A stretch of 41,156 nucleotides of DNA from positions 1-41,156 of the forward strand of contig CAISDH010000057.1 of the NCBI GenBank assembly GCA_903884115.1. Reading direction: 5' to 3'. Under the pieces are notes generated by a model that was not told where the DNA came from, did no database searches, and worked only from the letters and a program-made list of their open reading frames with translations. The first letter of the stretch is position 1; the number at the start of each line of letters is the position of its first letter. The translations under genes were made by a program, and so were the position numbers. This document shows positions 7,918 to 15,433 of the stretch, in pieces. The DNA comes from an uncultured Microcaldota archaeon. Its GTDB lineage: Archaea > Micrarchaeota > Micrarchaeia > Micrarchaeales > Micrarchaeaceae.

Positions 7918-9480
7918 ATGGCTGACAAGCTACCGGAGAAGCAGGAGCAGAAACCCCCAGCCGCAGAGCCAGGCAAAGTCAGCGAAGCGCATGAAGTGCC
8001 GATAGAGGCCAAGGAGCACTGGCGCAAGGGCAACGCGCTGTTCGAGGAGAGCAAGTTCGAAGATGCGATCAAGGAATACAACGAAGCCATGAAGATAGAC
8101 AGCAAGTATGCTGATGCTTATTTCAACAGGGCGCTGACAGAGAGGCTGACGCAGGATTATTCCGGTGCCAAGAGAGACCTCGAGGTCGTGATGGAGCTCC
8201 AGCCGAAAAGCGCAGACGCGCCGCTTCTCATCGGAGACATAGCCGAGAGCGTCAACGATTTTACAGGTGCAAAGTATTGGTATGAGAGATCACTTGCCAA
8301 CAACCCAGACTATGCCGAGGCAAAGAACAGGCTGGAGCAGATAGACCAGAAGCTGCACATAGATGTAGGCGAGGGGCCTGCAGCCGGTGCAAAGTGGGAC
8401 CCGAAGGAATCGCAGAAATATGAAGAGAAAGATGTGGTCATAGAGGAAGGACAGATCAAGAAGGTGCCTTTCTTCAAGTCGACAAGCAAGCTTGACACAT
8501 ACATAGGCCAAAAGAAGGCCAAGGCGTTTCTGCAAGACAACATCATACTTGCGATAAAGAGGCCCGACCTCTTCAAGAAATACGGCAAGAAGATGGGTGT
8601 GGGTCTCTTGTTCTACGGGCCACCAGGATCGGGAAAGACACACCTGGTAAAGGCGATAGCAGGAGAGTCCGGAGCCAATGTGATAATAGCGCAGATAAAC
8701 CAGATAGTGGACATGTACACGGGCAACACTGAGAAGAACCTGCACGCCATATTCGAGCAGGCAAGGAAGAACACGCCGTGCATAATATTCTTCGACGAGC
8801 TCGACGCCTTAGGTACGAAGCGTTCTGGCGGAGGCGGGGACGGAGGCGGCGAGAGCAACTCCATAAGGCTTGCGATAAACCAGTTCCTGACTGAGATGAG
8901 CGGCGTTGATGAGAACCCAGAAGGCATATATGTCGTGGGCGCCACAAACCAGCCATGGGACATAGATCCGGCATTGAAGAGGAGCGGAAGATTTGGAGAC
9001 ACACTATACATCAAGGCGCCAGGATACCGCGACAGGAAGCAGATGTTCGACCTTAACACCAAGAACGCGCCAAGGAAGAAAATCAACTTCGGAAGGCTTG
9101 CAAGGGCCACGATGGGATGGTCGCCTGCAGACATAACGCGCGTAGCAGACAGGGCAAAGATGCTGCCGCTTCTCCATGAGTACGCGATGAATACTTCAAG
9201 GTTGCTAACAACAGATGACGTGCTAAACGTGATAAGGGACAAGGACTACGCCGGGAGCTCCCTGGACGAGTGGTTCCAGATGGTCAAGAAGGACGTGATA
9301 AGCAAGACGGAGACGCAGATCGTTGATGGAAAGAAGCAGGAGATCGTCAAGGAGGGCAAGCTCGAGCCTGCGGAGAAGATCCTCTACAAGGCGCTGGTAA
9401 GGGACATAAAGAACAACACCAGCCCCATAACCATCTTTATGAAGAAGTTCATGCGCTGGTGGGCACTGCACGCATTCTAG
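7918..9480 (+). CDS. TPR-repeat AAA ATPase (Vps4/CDC48-like module)
   Basis: 520 aa. A disordered Pro/Glu-rich N-terminus (1-28) is followed by three TPR-like repeats (~29-130), a linker, and one AAA domain (~185-425): Walker A GPPGSGKTH (~234-242), Walker B IIFFDELDAL (~289-298), sensor 1 in GATNQPW, arginine-finger box RSGRFG (~355-360). A Gly-rich loop (~303-311) lies after Walker B. The C-terminal ~90 residues are charged and helical. A single AAA ring preceded by a peptide-binding TPR array resembles the Vps4/katanin layout (helical adaptor plus one AAA), suggesting remodelling of protein assemblies; substrates are unknown. SD-like GTGATAG precedes the ATG. Confidence 0.85.
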   Translation: MADKLPEKQEQKPPAAEPGKVSEAHEVPIEAKEHWRKGNALFEESKFEDAIKEYNEAMKIDSKYADAYFNRALTERLTQDYSGAKRDLEVVMELQPKSADAPLLIGDIAESVNDFTGAKYWYERSLANNPDYAEAKNRLEQIDQKLHIDVGEGPAAGAKWDPKESQKYEEKDVVIEEGQIKKVPFFKSTSKLDTYIGQKKAKAFLQDNIILAIKRPDLFKKYGKKMGVGLLFYGPPGSGKTHLVKAIAGESGANVIIAQINQIVDMYTGNTEKNLHAIFEQARKNTPCIIFFDELDALGTKRSGGGGDGGGESNSIRLAINQFLTEMSGVDENPEGIYVVGATNQPWDIDPALKRSGRFGDTLYIKAPGYRDRKQMFDLNTKNAPRKKINFGRLARATMGWSPADITRVADRAKMLPLLHEYAMNTSRLLTTDDVLNVIRDKDYAGSSLDEWFQMVKKDVISKTETQIVDGKKQEIVKEGKLEPAEKILYKALVRDIKNNTSPITIFMKKFMRWWALHAF

Positions 9481-9571
9481 ACTTGTTTACGGAATCACAG
9501 CGAGCAGGGAACAAAGGGCACGCCCAGACTGCACATGCAGGGTTCCGAAGACGAAGCCACACCAGCAGAGA

Positions 9572-9922
9572 TCATCTGATGGCAGTGGTGTCCGTCGTAG
9601 TCTTTATCGGAGGCGATTTCGGAAGCTCCTTGCTTTTCAATTCTTTTTCAAGAGTCGCTATGTTCTGCAATAGAACAGTGGACAGCGCTTTTGCAGTGGT
9701 CCGCGTTATCACATATTCGCCGATAGGCTTCTGCTTCATCATGTCTAGGAAGATTATTCCTATCTGGCCTTCCTTCTCTATTTCGCCCTTCGGACCCTTC
9801 GATGCCTTCAATTTTATTATGACGGCTACCTCGTCCGCAAAGTAAGGTTTTATGTTTGTTTTTGTCAGATCTATGTTTATAGATTGTCCCGTTTCCATAT
9901 GTCCAGGTTCCATATTTACCAT
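9572..9922 (-). CDS. DUF3467-like small protein
   Basis: 116 aa. The pattern (YFADEVAVIIK early, a hydrophobic IGIIFLD strand, then TTAKALSTVLLQNIATLEKEL) resembles the small DUF3467 fold, where a beta core is followed by a helix carrying an AKxLxxxLxxNIxxYE-like motif. This resemblance is from memory of the family pattern and is moderate. The C-terminus is Thr/Pro-rich and probably disordered. Function unknown. Two candidate ATGs (9922 and 9913); a TATA-like TTTAAAA ~27 bp upstream of 9922 suggests a leaderless transcript starting there. Confidence 0.6.
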   Translation of the reverse strand: MVNMEPGHMETGQSINIDLTKTNIKPYFADEVAVIIKLKASKGPKGEIEKEGQIGIIFLDMMKQKPIGEYVITRTTAKALSTVLLQNIATLEKELKSKELPKSPPIKTTTDTTAIR

Positions 9923-10009
9923 TAAGTATTCTGCACGAACATTTTAAAGCTATTGCAGCGTCTCAGATTAGCAAGAAAGGCACCGCATGAAACACGATAG
10001 GCGATAGAT

Positions 10010-11161
10010 TTGGAGAAAGGGAAGTACATAGTATTCGCAGACCATAGGTTTGCCGAGGAAGCGGACAAAGAGCTTCAGAAGCTGTTCCCTACAGCATACA
10101 AAGGAGAGAAAGCAGGGAAGAACGAGCAGTCCTTCATGGCAAGGATAGGCGGAGACAGGGACAGGACGCTCGCAGCCATAAAGGCGGAAAAGCTTTCGTT
10201 TGTGGATGCGGTAATCCCGATCGACGCGGAAATAGGGCGCACAGAGAAGGATTATGAAAAGATAATAGACGCGACAAGAGGACTTCTAGACAAGACGAGC
10301 ACGTTCAAGATAGAGGTAAAGCAAATGAATTCTAAGCTCGACGAGCGGGCAAAATCGATCGAGGTGAAAATAGGAAGCGCACTTGAAGCTGAAGGATTCC
10401 ATCCCGACCTCAAAAATCCAGAGACGATAGCGTATGTTGTTCTTCTGAAAGACAAGACAGCCGTAGGGGCCATCGGGAAGGATCAGATTGAGAACTATTA
10501 TCTGGACCGTTTCAGATCTATGCAGAAAGAAAGGGCAGGCAAAGTCAACCGTGCGGAATTCAAGCTTGGAGAGGCCATTGAATTCTTCAACGTTGACCTT
10601 TCGAAGGTCAGGCGCGCACTGGATATGGGAGCATCTCCCGGAGGCTGGACGCATTACCTTGTCACGCATGGAATAAAAGTCGTGGCGATAGACAAGGCGC
10701 TGCTGGATTATGAGAAGATATGCAAAGCAGGCAATGTCCTGGTCCTTACTGACAAAGAGGAACGATCTTCGATTGAAAGCTTATTGAAAAATTACGGAGT
10801 TAAATTTGCAGATATAGACGATGCAGACATCAAGTTCGATAGCTATGCGGCAATCCACATAAAAATGAACTCCAAATACATCAAAAAAGATCTGCTTAAT
10901 CGCATAGGAAGATTCGACCTCCTCGCAATAGATACGAACACCTCAGCATCAGACAGCGCCGAAATTGCTGACTCGCTGTCCGGAAGCCTGAATGCCAATG
11001 CCAACCTGATAATGACAATAAAGCTCTTCGGCAGCAACGTGGAGAAGCAGATCACGGCTGCGAAGTCAGGGCTTTCCAAGAGCTTCGAGACGCTGGGAAT
11101 CAAGAAGCTTCCTCACAACAGGGACGAGTTGACCTTGTACGCAAGGAAACACGGCAAATAA
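10010..11161 (+). CDS. THUMP-FtsJ (RlmM-like) RNA 2'-O-methyltransferase
   Basis: 383 aa. A THUMP-like N-terminal half (~60-155, including IAYVVLLKDKTAVGAIG) precedes a Rossmann FtsJ methyltransferase. The SAM motif DMGASPGGWTHYL is at ~205-217. The K-D-K-E catalytic tetrad of 2'-O-ribose methyltransferases is visible as the Lys in EFKLGEA (~185), Asp in AIDTNTS (~308), Lys in TIKLFG (~338) and Glu in RDELTLY (~373). THUMP plus FtsJ is the architecture of RlmM, which methylates 23S rRNA; an rRNA or tRNA target is likely. Start taken as TTG 10010. Convergent with ilvN. Confidence 0.85.
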   Translation: MEKGKYIVFADHRFAEEADKELQKLFPTAYKGEKAGKNEQSFMARIGGDRDRTLAAIKAEKLSFVDAVIPIDAEIGRTEKDYEKIIDATRGLLDKTSTFKIEVKQMNSKLDERAKSIEVKIGSALEAEGFHPDLKNPETIAYVVLLKDKTAVGAIGKDQIENYYLDRFRSMQKERAGKVNRAEFKLGEAIEFFNVDLSKVRRALDMGASPGGWTHYLVTHGIKVVAIDKALLDYEKICKAGNVLVLTDKEERSSIESLLKNYGVKFADIDDADIKFDSYAAIHIKMNSKYIKKDLLNRIGRFDLLAIDTNTSASDSAEIADSLSGSLNANANLIMTIKLFGSNVEKQITAAKSGLSKSFETLGIKKLPHNRDELTLYARKHGK

Positions 11162-11179
11162 ACGATGGACAAAAGGAAT

Positions 11180-11725
11180 TTACTCTAGCTCTTCCTTTCC
11201 TTCCGATGACTGATGCTGCTTCTTGCCTGAAGCCTCATCCGGGCCTTTCTGGATTGCAGTAAGGCCTGTGCGCGAGATGTCCTTGATCCCGTAGCCCTGC
11301 ACGAGCTTGACGAAGTCATCTATCCTGTCGGAGTCGCCTATGACTTCCACAGTTGTAGAGTCCTTAGTAACATCAACAGTTCTGGCACCATATGCCTGCA
11401 CGAAATGGGTTATGTCTGCCATTGACTTCTGATCAGGAGTCGCCACTCTTATCAGGGCAAGCTCCCGTATCACGGCAGTATTTGGCCGCAGCTCTGTGAT
11501 CTTTATCACATCCAGCAGCTTCGCCAGCTGCTTTATGAGCTGCTCCGTGATGCGTTCGTCGCCGTTGACCACTATGGTCATCTTCGACAGCCCTGGCCGC
11601 GCTATGCGCCCGACGGTCAGGCTCTCTATGTTGAACCCCCTGCGCCGGAACATGTTGGATGCCCTGAAGAGCACTCCGGGCTTGTTCTCGACTATGACGG
11701 ATATGATGTGGCTAGTGTTACTCAT
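11180..11725 (-). CDS. ilvN: Acetolactate synthase small (regulatory) subunit
   Basis: 181 aa. An N-terminal ACT domain (HIISVIVENKPGVLFRASNMF, with the NxPGV/L ligand loop typical of IlvN/IlvH) is followed by the second ferredoxin-like regulatory domain, ending in a charged Glu/Lys tail. It binds the catalytic subunit and confers branched-chain amino acid feedback. The ATG overlaps the ilvB stop by 8 bp, so the two are translationally coupled and the stoichiometry is probably fixed. Confidence 0.95.
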   Translation of the reverse strand: MSNTSHIISVIVENKPGVLFRASNMFRRRGFNIESLTVGRIARPGLSKMTIVVNGDERITEQLIKQLAKLLDVIKITELRPNTAVIRELALIRVATPDQKSMADITHFVQAYGARTVDVTKDSTTVEVIGDSDRIDDFVKLVQGYGIKDISRTGLTAIQKGPDEASGKKQHQSSEGKEELE

Positions 11726-13439
11726 GGTCTACACCTATCCTCGCACTGCTCGCAGGACCATAAAGAATGTCTTTCAGGCCCATGCCAGGAGGGACAAACG
11801 GGAAGACATCGTCCTCTGAGGAGACAGGGACGTCTATGATGGTCGGGCCGTCGCTTGCGATGCCGTCCATCAGGGCCTTCTCAAGTTCCTTGACTGAATG
11901 CACGCGCATGCCTGCTGCGCCGTAGGCCTCAGCAAGCTTCACGAAATCAGGGGTATCCTTGAATTTCACCGATGAGTACCTGCGATTGTAGAACATCCGC
12001 TGCCACTGCTCCACAAGCCCCAATGATCTGTTGTTCAGTATCACTACAGTCACAGGTATCTGCTCTTCCACGCACACGGCGAGAGAGTTTTCGGTCATGC
12101 AGAAACTGCCGTCTCCGGCAAGATCAACGACAGGCACGTCAGGCTTCGCAACTTTGGCGCCTATGGCAGCGGGGAATCCGAACCCCATAGTCCCAAGGCC
12201 CGTGGAAGTGATCCATGTCCGCGGTTCTGCCACTTTGTAATTAATCGCCGCGAACATCTGGTGCTTTCCTACTTCGGTTGCGAGGATCCCTTTCGGAGGC
12301 AGCACTTCACGTATTTTCCTTATTACAATTGCAGTGTTAAGGCCCGATGCTACCGGACTTGACTCGTTTTTCAGCTCGGCCCGGACCAAATCAAGCCTCT
12401 GAAGCCATGGCGAGCTCTTGCCTTTCTGAACAATTCGGGTCTTCAAGACCTCGTATATCTTTGCAAGCGTGATCCCTGCATCGCCAACTATTGGCAGATC
12501 CACTGCCTTGTTCTTGCCTATCTCAGACGGATCCACGTCTATGTGTATTATCTTTGCATCAGGGCAGAATTCTTTTACATTTCCAGTCGACCTGTCCGAG
12601 AATCTGACGCCCACTGCAAGAAGGCAGTCCGTTTCCAGGATGAGCTTGTTGGCCTCTGCAGTGCCATGCATGCCTATCGGTCCCAGAGACAACGGGTGGT
12701 TCTCAGGGAACGCGCCCTTGCCTATCAAGGAAGTTACAACGGGAGCCATGAGAAGCTCGGCTATCTTGCGGAACGGTTCGGCAGCGTTGCTAAGGATTAT
12801 GCCGCCTCCGCCCCATAGGACGGGCCGCTTAGCATTGGCCAGAAGGTCTGCCGCCTTCTCCACTTGAAGCGGGTGCGGAGACGTCACTGGCTTGTAGCCC
12901 TGCACAACGACGCTCTCTGGAAAAGAGATGTCCATCCTTTCCTGCTGCACGTCCTTTGGAACGTCTACGATCACCGGACCAGGCCTGCCCGTTGACGCTA
13001 TGTAGAATGCCTTCTTTATGTCTCGGGGGACCTCAGTCGCGCTCATTGGCTGGAATGTGTATTTCGTTATCGCAGAGGTTATGCCTATGATATCCACTTC
13101 CTGGAACGAGTCAGTCCCTATCAGCGACCTGGTCACCTGGCCGGTTATTGCCACAATCGGAGAAGAGTCCAGGTACGCAGTAGCTATCCCGGTCACAAGA
13201 TTAGTCGCTCCCGGTCCCGATGTGGCCATGCACACGCCGACATTGCCGCTTGCCCTTGCGTAGCCGTCCGCCATGTGCGCAGCGCACTGTTCGTGCCTGC
13301 AGAGGATGTGCCGAATGCCGCTGTTTGGCAATTCATCGTAAATAGGAAGGCTTGCGCCTCCGGGTATTCCGAATATTGTAGACACTCCTTCCTTCTTCAG
13401 AGCCTCAAGCAACGCCTTTGCGCCAGTCATCTCAGCCAT
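11718..13439 (-). CDS. ilvB: Acetolactate synthase large (catalytic) subunit
   Basis: 573 aa ThDP enzyme joining two pyruvates to acetolactate (or pyruvate plus 2-oxobutyrate), the first committed step of Val/Leu/Ile synthesis. Conserved catalytic Glu in the CRHEQCAAHMADGYAR segment (~48-63), FAD/central domain, and ThDP motif GDGSFCMTENSLAV ending in NN. Full length. ilvC, ilvD and leu genes are not in this window. A TATA-like TTTTTAAAT close to the ATG (~20-24 bp) predicts a nearly leaderless mRNA. Confidence 0.96.
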   Translation of the reverse strand: MAEMTGAKALLEALKKEGVSTIFGIPGGASLPIYDELPNSGIRHILCRHEQCAAHMADGYARASGNVGVCMATSGPGATNLVTGIATAYLDSSPIVAITGQVTRSLIGTDSFQEVDIIGITSAITKYTFQPMSATEVPRDIKKAFYIASTGRPGPVIVDVPKDVQQERMDISFPESVVVQGYKPVTSPHPLQVEKAADLLANAKRPVLWGGGGIILSNAAEPFRKIAELLMAPVVTSLIGKGAFPENHPLSLGPIGMHGTAEANKLILETDCLLAVGVRFSDRSTGNVKEFCPDAKIIHIDVDPSEIGKNKAVDLPIVGDAGITLAKIYEVLKTRIVQKGKSSPWLQRLDLVRAELKNESSPVASGLNTAIVIRKIREVLPPKGILATEVGKHQMFAAINYKVAEPRTWITSTGLGTMGFGFPAAIGAKVAKPDVPVVDLAGDGSFCMTENSLAVCVEEQIPVTVVILNNRSLGLVEQWQRMFYNRRYSSVKFKDTPDFVKLAEAYGAAGMRVHSVKELEKALMDGIASDGPTIIDVPVSSEDDVFPFVPPGMGLKDILYGPASSARIGVDHE

Positions 13440-13575
13440 GCAAGCATACCCGATTTAAAAATATTCCATATCTGCGCATATATATGGCCTTTGTACAAGT
13501 GCCCCTTTTTCAGAATGCGCCCGTTTAGCGTAACTGCTGGGTCATGGTTACTACACGAGCAGTACATACGCTTAG

Positions 13576-13902
13576 TCAGTGCTTGCTTGCGAGATACTTG
13601 TTAACAAGCTCTACCGCGCGCTCTATGCTCTTCTTTATGTCAGCGCGCGTCCTTGCGCCTGTGCATATGACCTTGCCGTTCTTGAACAGCAGCAGTGCAG
13701 CCTTCGGGTCGTGCACCTTGAATATCGCGCCTGGGAACTGCTCGGGCTCGTAGTCTATGTCATGCGATAGCTTGGCCAGGTAGTACAGGTCAAGGTCGCA
13801 GCCCAGCTCTGCCTTCGCCACAATGTTCTCCACTCTGTAAGTAGGCTTGAGCACAACGTGCTTGTGCTTAGGTAAAAATCCCTGCGTACGCTTCTTCGCC
13901 AT
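13576..13902 (-). CDS. Single-repeat TATA-box-binding protein (half-TBP)
   Basis: 108 aa. After a basic 15-residue tail comes exactly one TBP repeat (~18-103): YRVENIVAKAELG, LDLYYLAKL, DYEPEQFPGAIFKV, the LLFKNGKVICTGAR strand-turn, and a final helix IKKSIERAVELV. Normal archaeal TBP is ~180-190 aa with two such repeats. The DNA-intercalating Phe positions (in EQFPG and LLFKNG) are kept, so the half-saddle should be DNA-competent, probably as a homodimer. No second repeat exists in any frame in the flanking ~130 bp downstream or 70 bp upstream. Start ATG 13902 follows a GGTG-containing leader; the frame extends further but overlaps the promoter. Divergent from rpl21e. Confidence 0.88.
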   Translation of the reverse strand: MAKKRTQGFLPKHKHVVLKPTYRVENIVAKAELGCDLDLYYLAKLSHDIDYEPEQFPGAIFKVHDPKAALLLFKNGKVICTGARTRADIKKSIERAVELVNKYLASKH

Positions 13903-13930
13903 TAATTGCACCGTTCTATATTCTGTGCAA

Positions 13931-13940
13931 GCCTTTAAAT
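13931..13940. promoter_or_regulatory. Shared bidirectional TATA element (half-TBP / rpl21e)
   Basis: The palindromic core TTTAAA is the only TATA candidate in the 71-bp divergent gap, ~34 bp from the half-TBP ATG and ~38 bp from the L21e ATG. Confidence 0.5.
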
Positions 13941-13973
13941 AGTCTCTTCGCAACAATAATTCGCGATGATTAT

Positions 13974-14261
13974 ATGAGTAAGAAGTCTGCAGGATTCCTC
14001 AGGGGCAAGACAAGAGTCATGGCAAGGCACCGCAAGCCGTCGAAGCTGCGGGTGCGCGATCTGGTCAAGAGCTTCAGCATAGGCGACAGCGTGGTGGTGC
14101 TGCAGAACGGCGACATGGGCAATGCGCCGCACATGCGCTACCGCGGCAAGACAGGGAAGGTGATGGAGAGGCGCGGATCTGCATATGTCATAAAGCTTCA
14201 CATGCTTGATTCCTGGAAGACGCTGGTAGTTCCTGCCGTGCACCTCCAGAAGGCAGGCTGA
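13974..14261 (+). CDS. rpl21e: Large ribosomal subunit protein eL21 (L21e)
   Basis: 95-aa basic protein of the archaeal/eukaryotic 60S-type subunit. Typical N-terminus with KSAGFLRGKTR and the SH3-like core GDSVVVLQNGDMGNAPHMRYRGKTG, then GxxYVIKL. The ATG at 13966 opens only a three-codon frame, so 13974 is used. In many archaea eL21 lies directly upstream of rpoF and DUF655 on the same strand; here those two are convergent with it. A T6 run lies just after the TGA. Confidence 0.95.
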   Translation: MSKKSAGFLRGKTRVMARHRKPSKLRVRDLVKSFSIGDSVVVLQNGDMGNAPHMRYRGKTGKVMERRGSAYVIKLHMLDSWKTLVVPAVHLQKAG

Positions 14262-14297
14262 GACACTTTTTTCAGCCAGAAAGACAGCACACAGGTT

Positions 14298-14435
14298 GTG
14301 AACAGTAGCCGATGGAAAGAACGGCGCTACTCCTTTTTCCAGACATATATTTGCAAAACCGCCTACCCGTCTGAAGAGTTAGCAGCGTGGATGACTGAGA
14401 GGCTGGATGCGCTAGGTTATTCGCCAACAGAGTAG
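14298..14435 (+). CDS. Possible 45-aa ORF or remnant downstream of L21e
   Basis: A GTG-initiated frame, in phase with L21e and open all the way from the L21e TGA (14261) to TAG 14435, has protein-like composition. It includes RWKERRYSFFQTY, AYPSEELAAWM and TERLDALGY. It could be a small gene, the C-terminal remnant of a lost gene, or chance. No family was recognised; the basic-aromatic stretch faintly recalls homing-endonuclease tails, but I do not make that call. Confidence 0.3.
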   Translation: MNSSRWKERRYSFFQTYICKTAYPSEELAAWMTERLDALGYSPTE

Positions 14436-14454
14436 AATCTCCACTTTCCTAGGG

Positions 14455-15015
14455 TCAGAACTTCGGCCTGTAGGGCTTTGTGAACATGTAGAAGCGCTCG
14501 TCTCCGCGCAGCTCTGCCAGGATCCTCTCTGTTATGAGCTTTGCAGGGTCCTGCAGCAAGGCGACCCTTGCGCTTATGTCCGCGAAGCTCTCGAATTTCT
14601 TCTCTTCCCTTGCCTTGAGAATTGACTCAAGGTGCTTCTTCCCTATGCCAGGAAGCAGCTCAAGCGCGTGCTGCCTCATGTTGAGCGCGCCCGCATTGTT
14701 GAACACATCAACAAAGTGCTTCTCGTCAGCTTTCACGATCTTCATGACCATGTTAGGCAGCTCGTTCTTCGCCGTCTGCGTGAGCTCCTCGTAGTCTATC
14801 CTTGACTTTATAAGCAGAATCTTGTCGCGCTCTTCCTTGCCTATGTAGACGCGCTCCCCGAACACCATCTTGGCATCCGGCTTTGGCGTGGCCTCAAGCA
14901 TGGTGAACATCGACTCGCCCAGAAGCTGCACAACAGGCTCAGCCCTGTGCGTGAACGATTTGCCACTCTGCAAGAAGTCCAGAACGTACGCATAATCTTC
15001 TCTTCGCTCCTCCAT
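14455..15015 (-). CDS. DUF655 putative RNA-binding protein with helix-hairpin-helix
   Basis: 186 aa: DYAYVLDFLQSGKSF N-terminus, OB-like middle with VFGERVYIGKEERDKI, and a helix-hairpin-helix around LELLPGIGKKHLESIL (~118-133). It ends FTKPYRPKF. This matches the archaeal DUF655 family, conserved next to rpoF and often ksgA; a nucleic-acid-binding role is assumed from the HhH. It is 27 bp downstream of rpoF on the same strand, so an operon. Confidence 0.9.
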   Translation of the reverse strand: MEERREDYAYVLDFLQSGKSFTHRAEPVVQLLGESMFTMLEATPKPDAKMVFGERVYIGKEERDKILLIKSRIDYEELTQTAKNELPNMVMKIVKADEKHFVDVFNNAGALNMRQHALELLPGIGKKHLESILKAREEKKFESFADISARVALLQDPAKLITERILAELRGDERFYMFTKPYRPKF

Positions 15016-15042
15016 GTTGTTCCACCTAAGTCAATTCCACCC

Positions 15043-15369
15043 TTAACCCTTGGTTATGGCAAGTATCTTTGCCAGCTCTTCCTCGCTGAAAACCTTGCCC
15101 TCCTGCATGATAACCTGCTTTAGCAGCACTGTGTTCTTTGGCATGATCTCCAGAAGCTTGATGACTGACCTCTCGCTCAGTATGCCCAGCTTCTCAAGCT
15201 CGCTCTTTATCTTCTTGGGGCGCTCGCCTTCCTTCACCAGCTTGCTCGCATGCTCCAGCGCAAGCTGCTGCTCGTAGGTCAGGTCCTTGCCCTTCTTACG
15301 CTCCTCAAGTATGCGGCTCACATCATATATGCTGGCTAGCCCTGTCTGCTTGCTTTCATGCCCAATCAT
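15043..15369 (-). CDS. rpoF: DNA-directed RNA polymerase subunit F (Rpb4-like)
   Basis: 108 aa. Forms the stalk of archaeal RNA polymerase with RpoE. The HRDC-like helical pattern is intact: LTYEQQLALEHASKL, KSELEKLGILSERSVIKLLEIMP, VFSEEELAKILAI. Start ATG 15369 follows a short A/T-rich gap containing a TATA-like element. DUF655 follows in the same operon. Confidence 0.92.
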   Translation of the reverse strand: MIGHESKQTGLASIYDVSRILEERKKGKDLTYEQQLALEHASKLVKEGERPKKIKSELEKLGILSERSVIKLLEIMPKNTVLLKQVIMQEGKVFSEEELAKILAITKG

Positions 15370-15433
15370 GCATATCCTATAAACTGATAATTATTTAATG
15401 CTTTTATACCTGCCTGCTCGCATGCCAGTCTGC

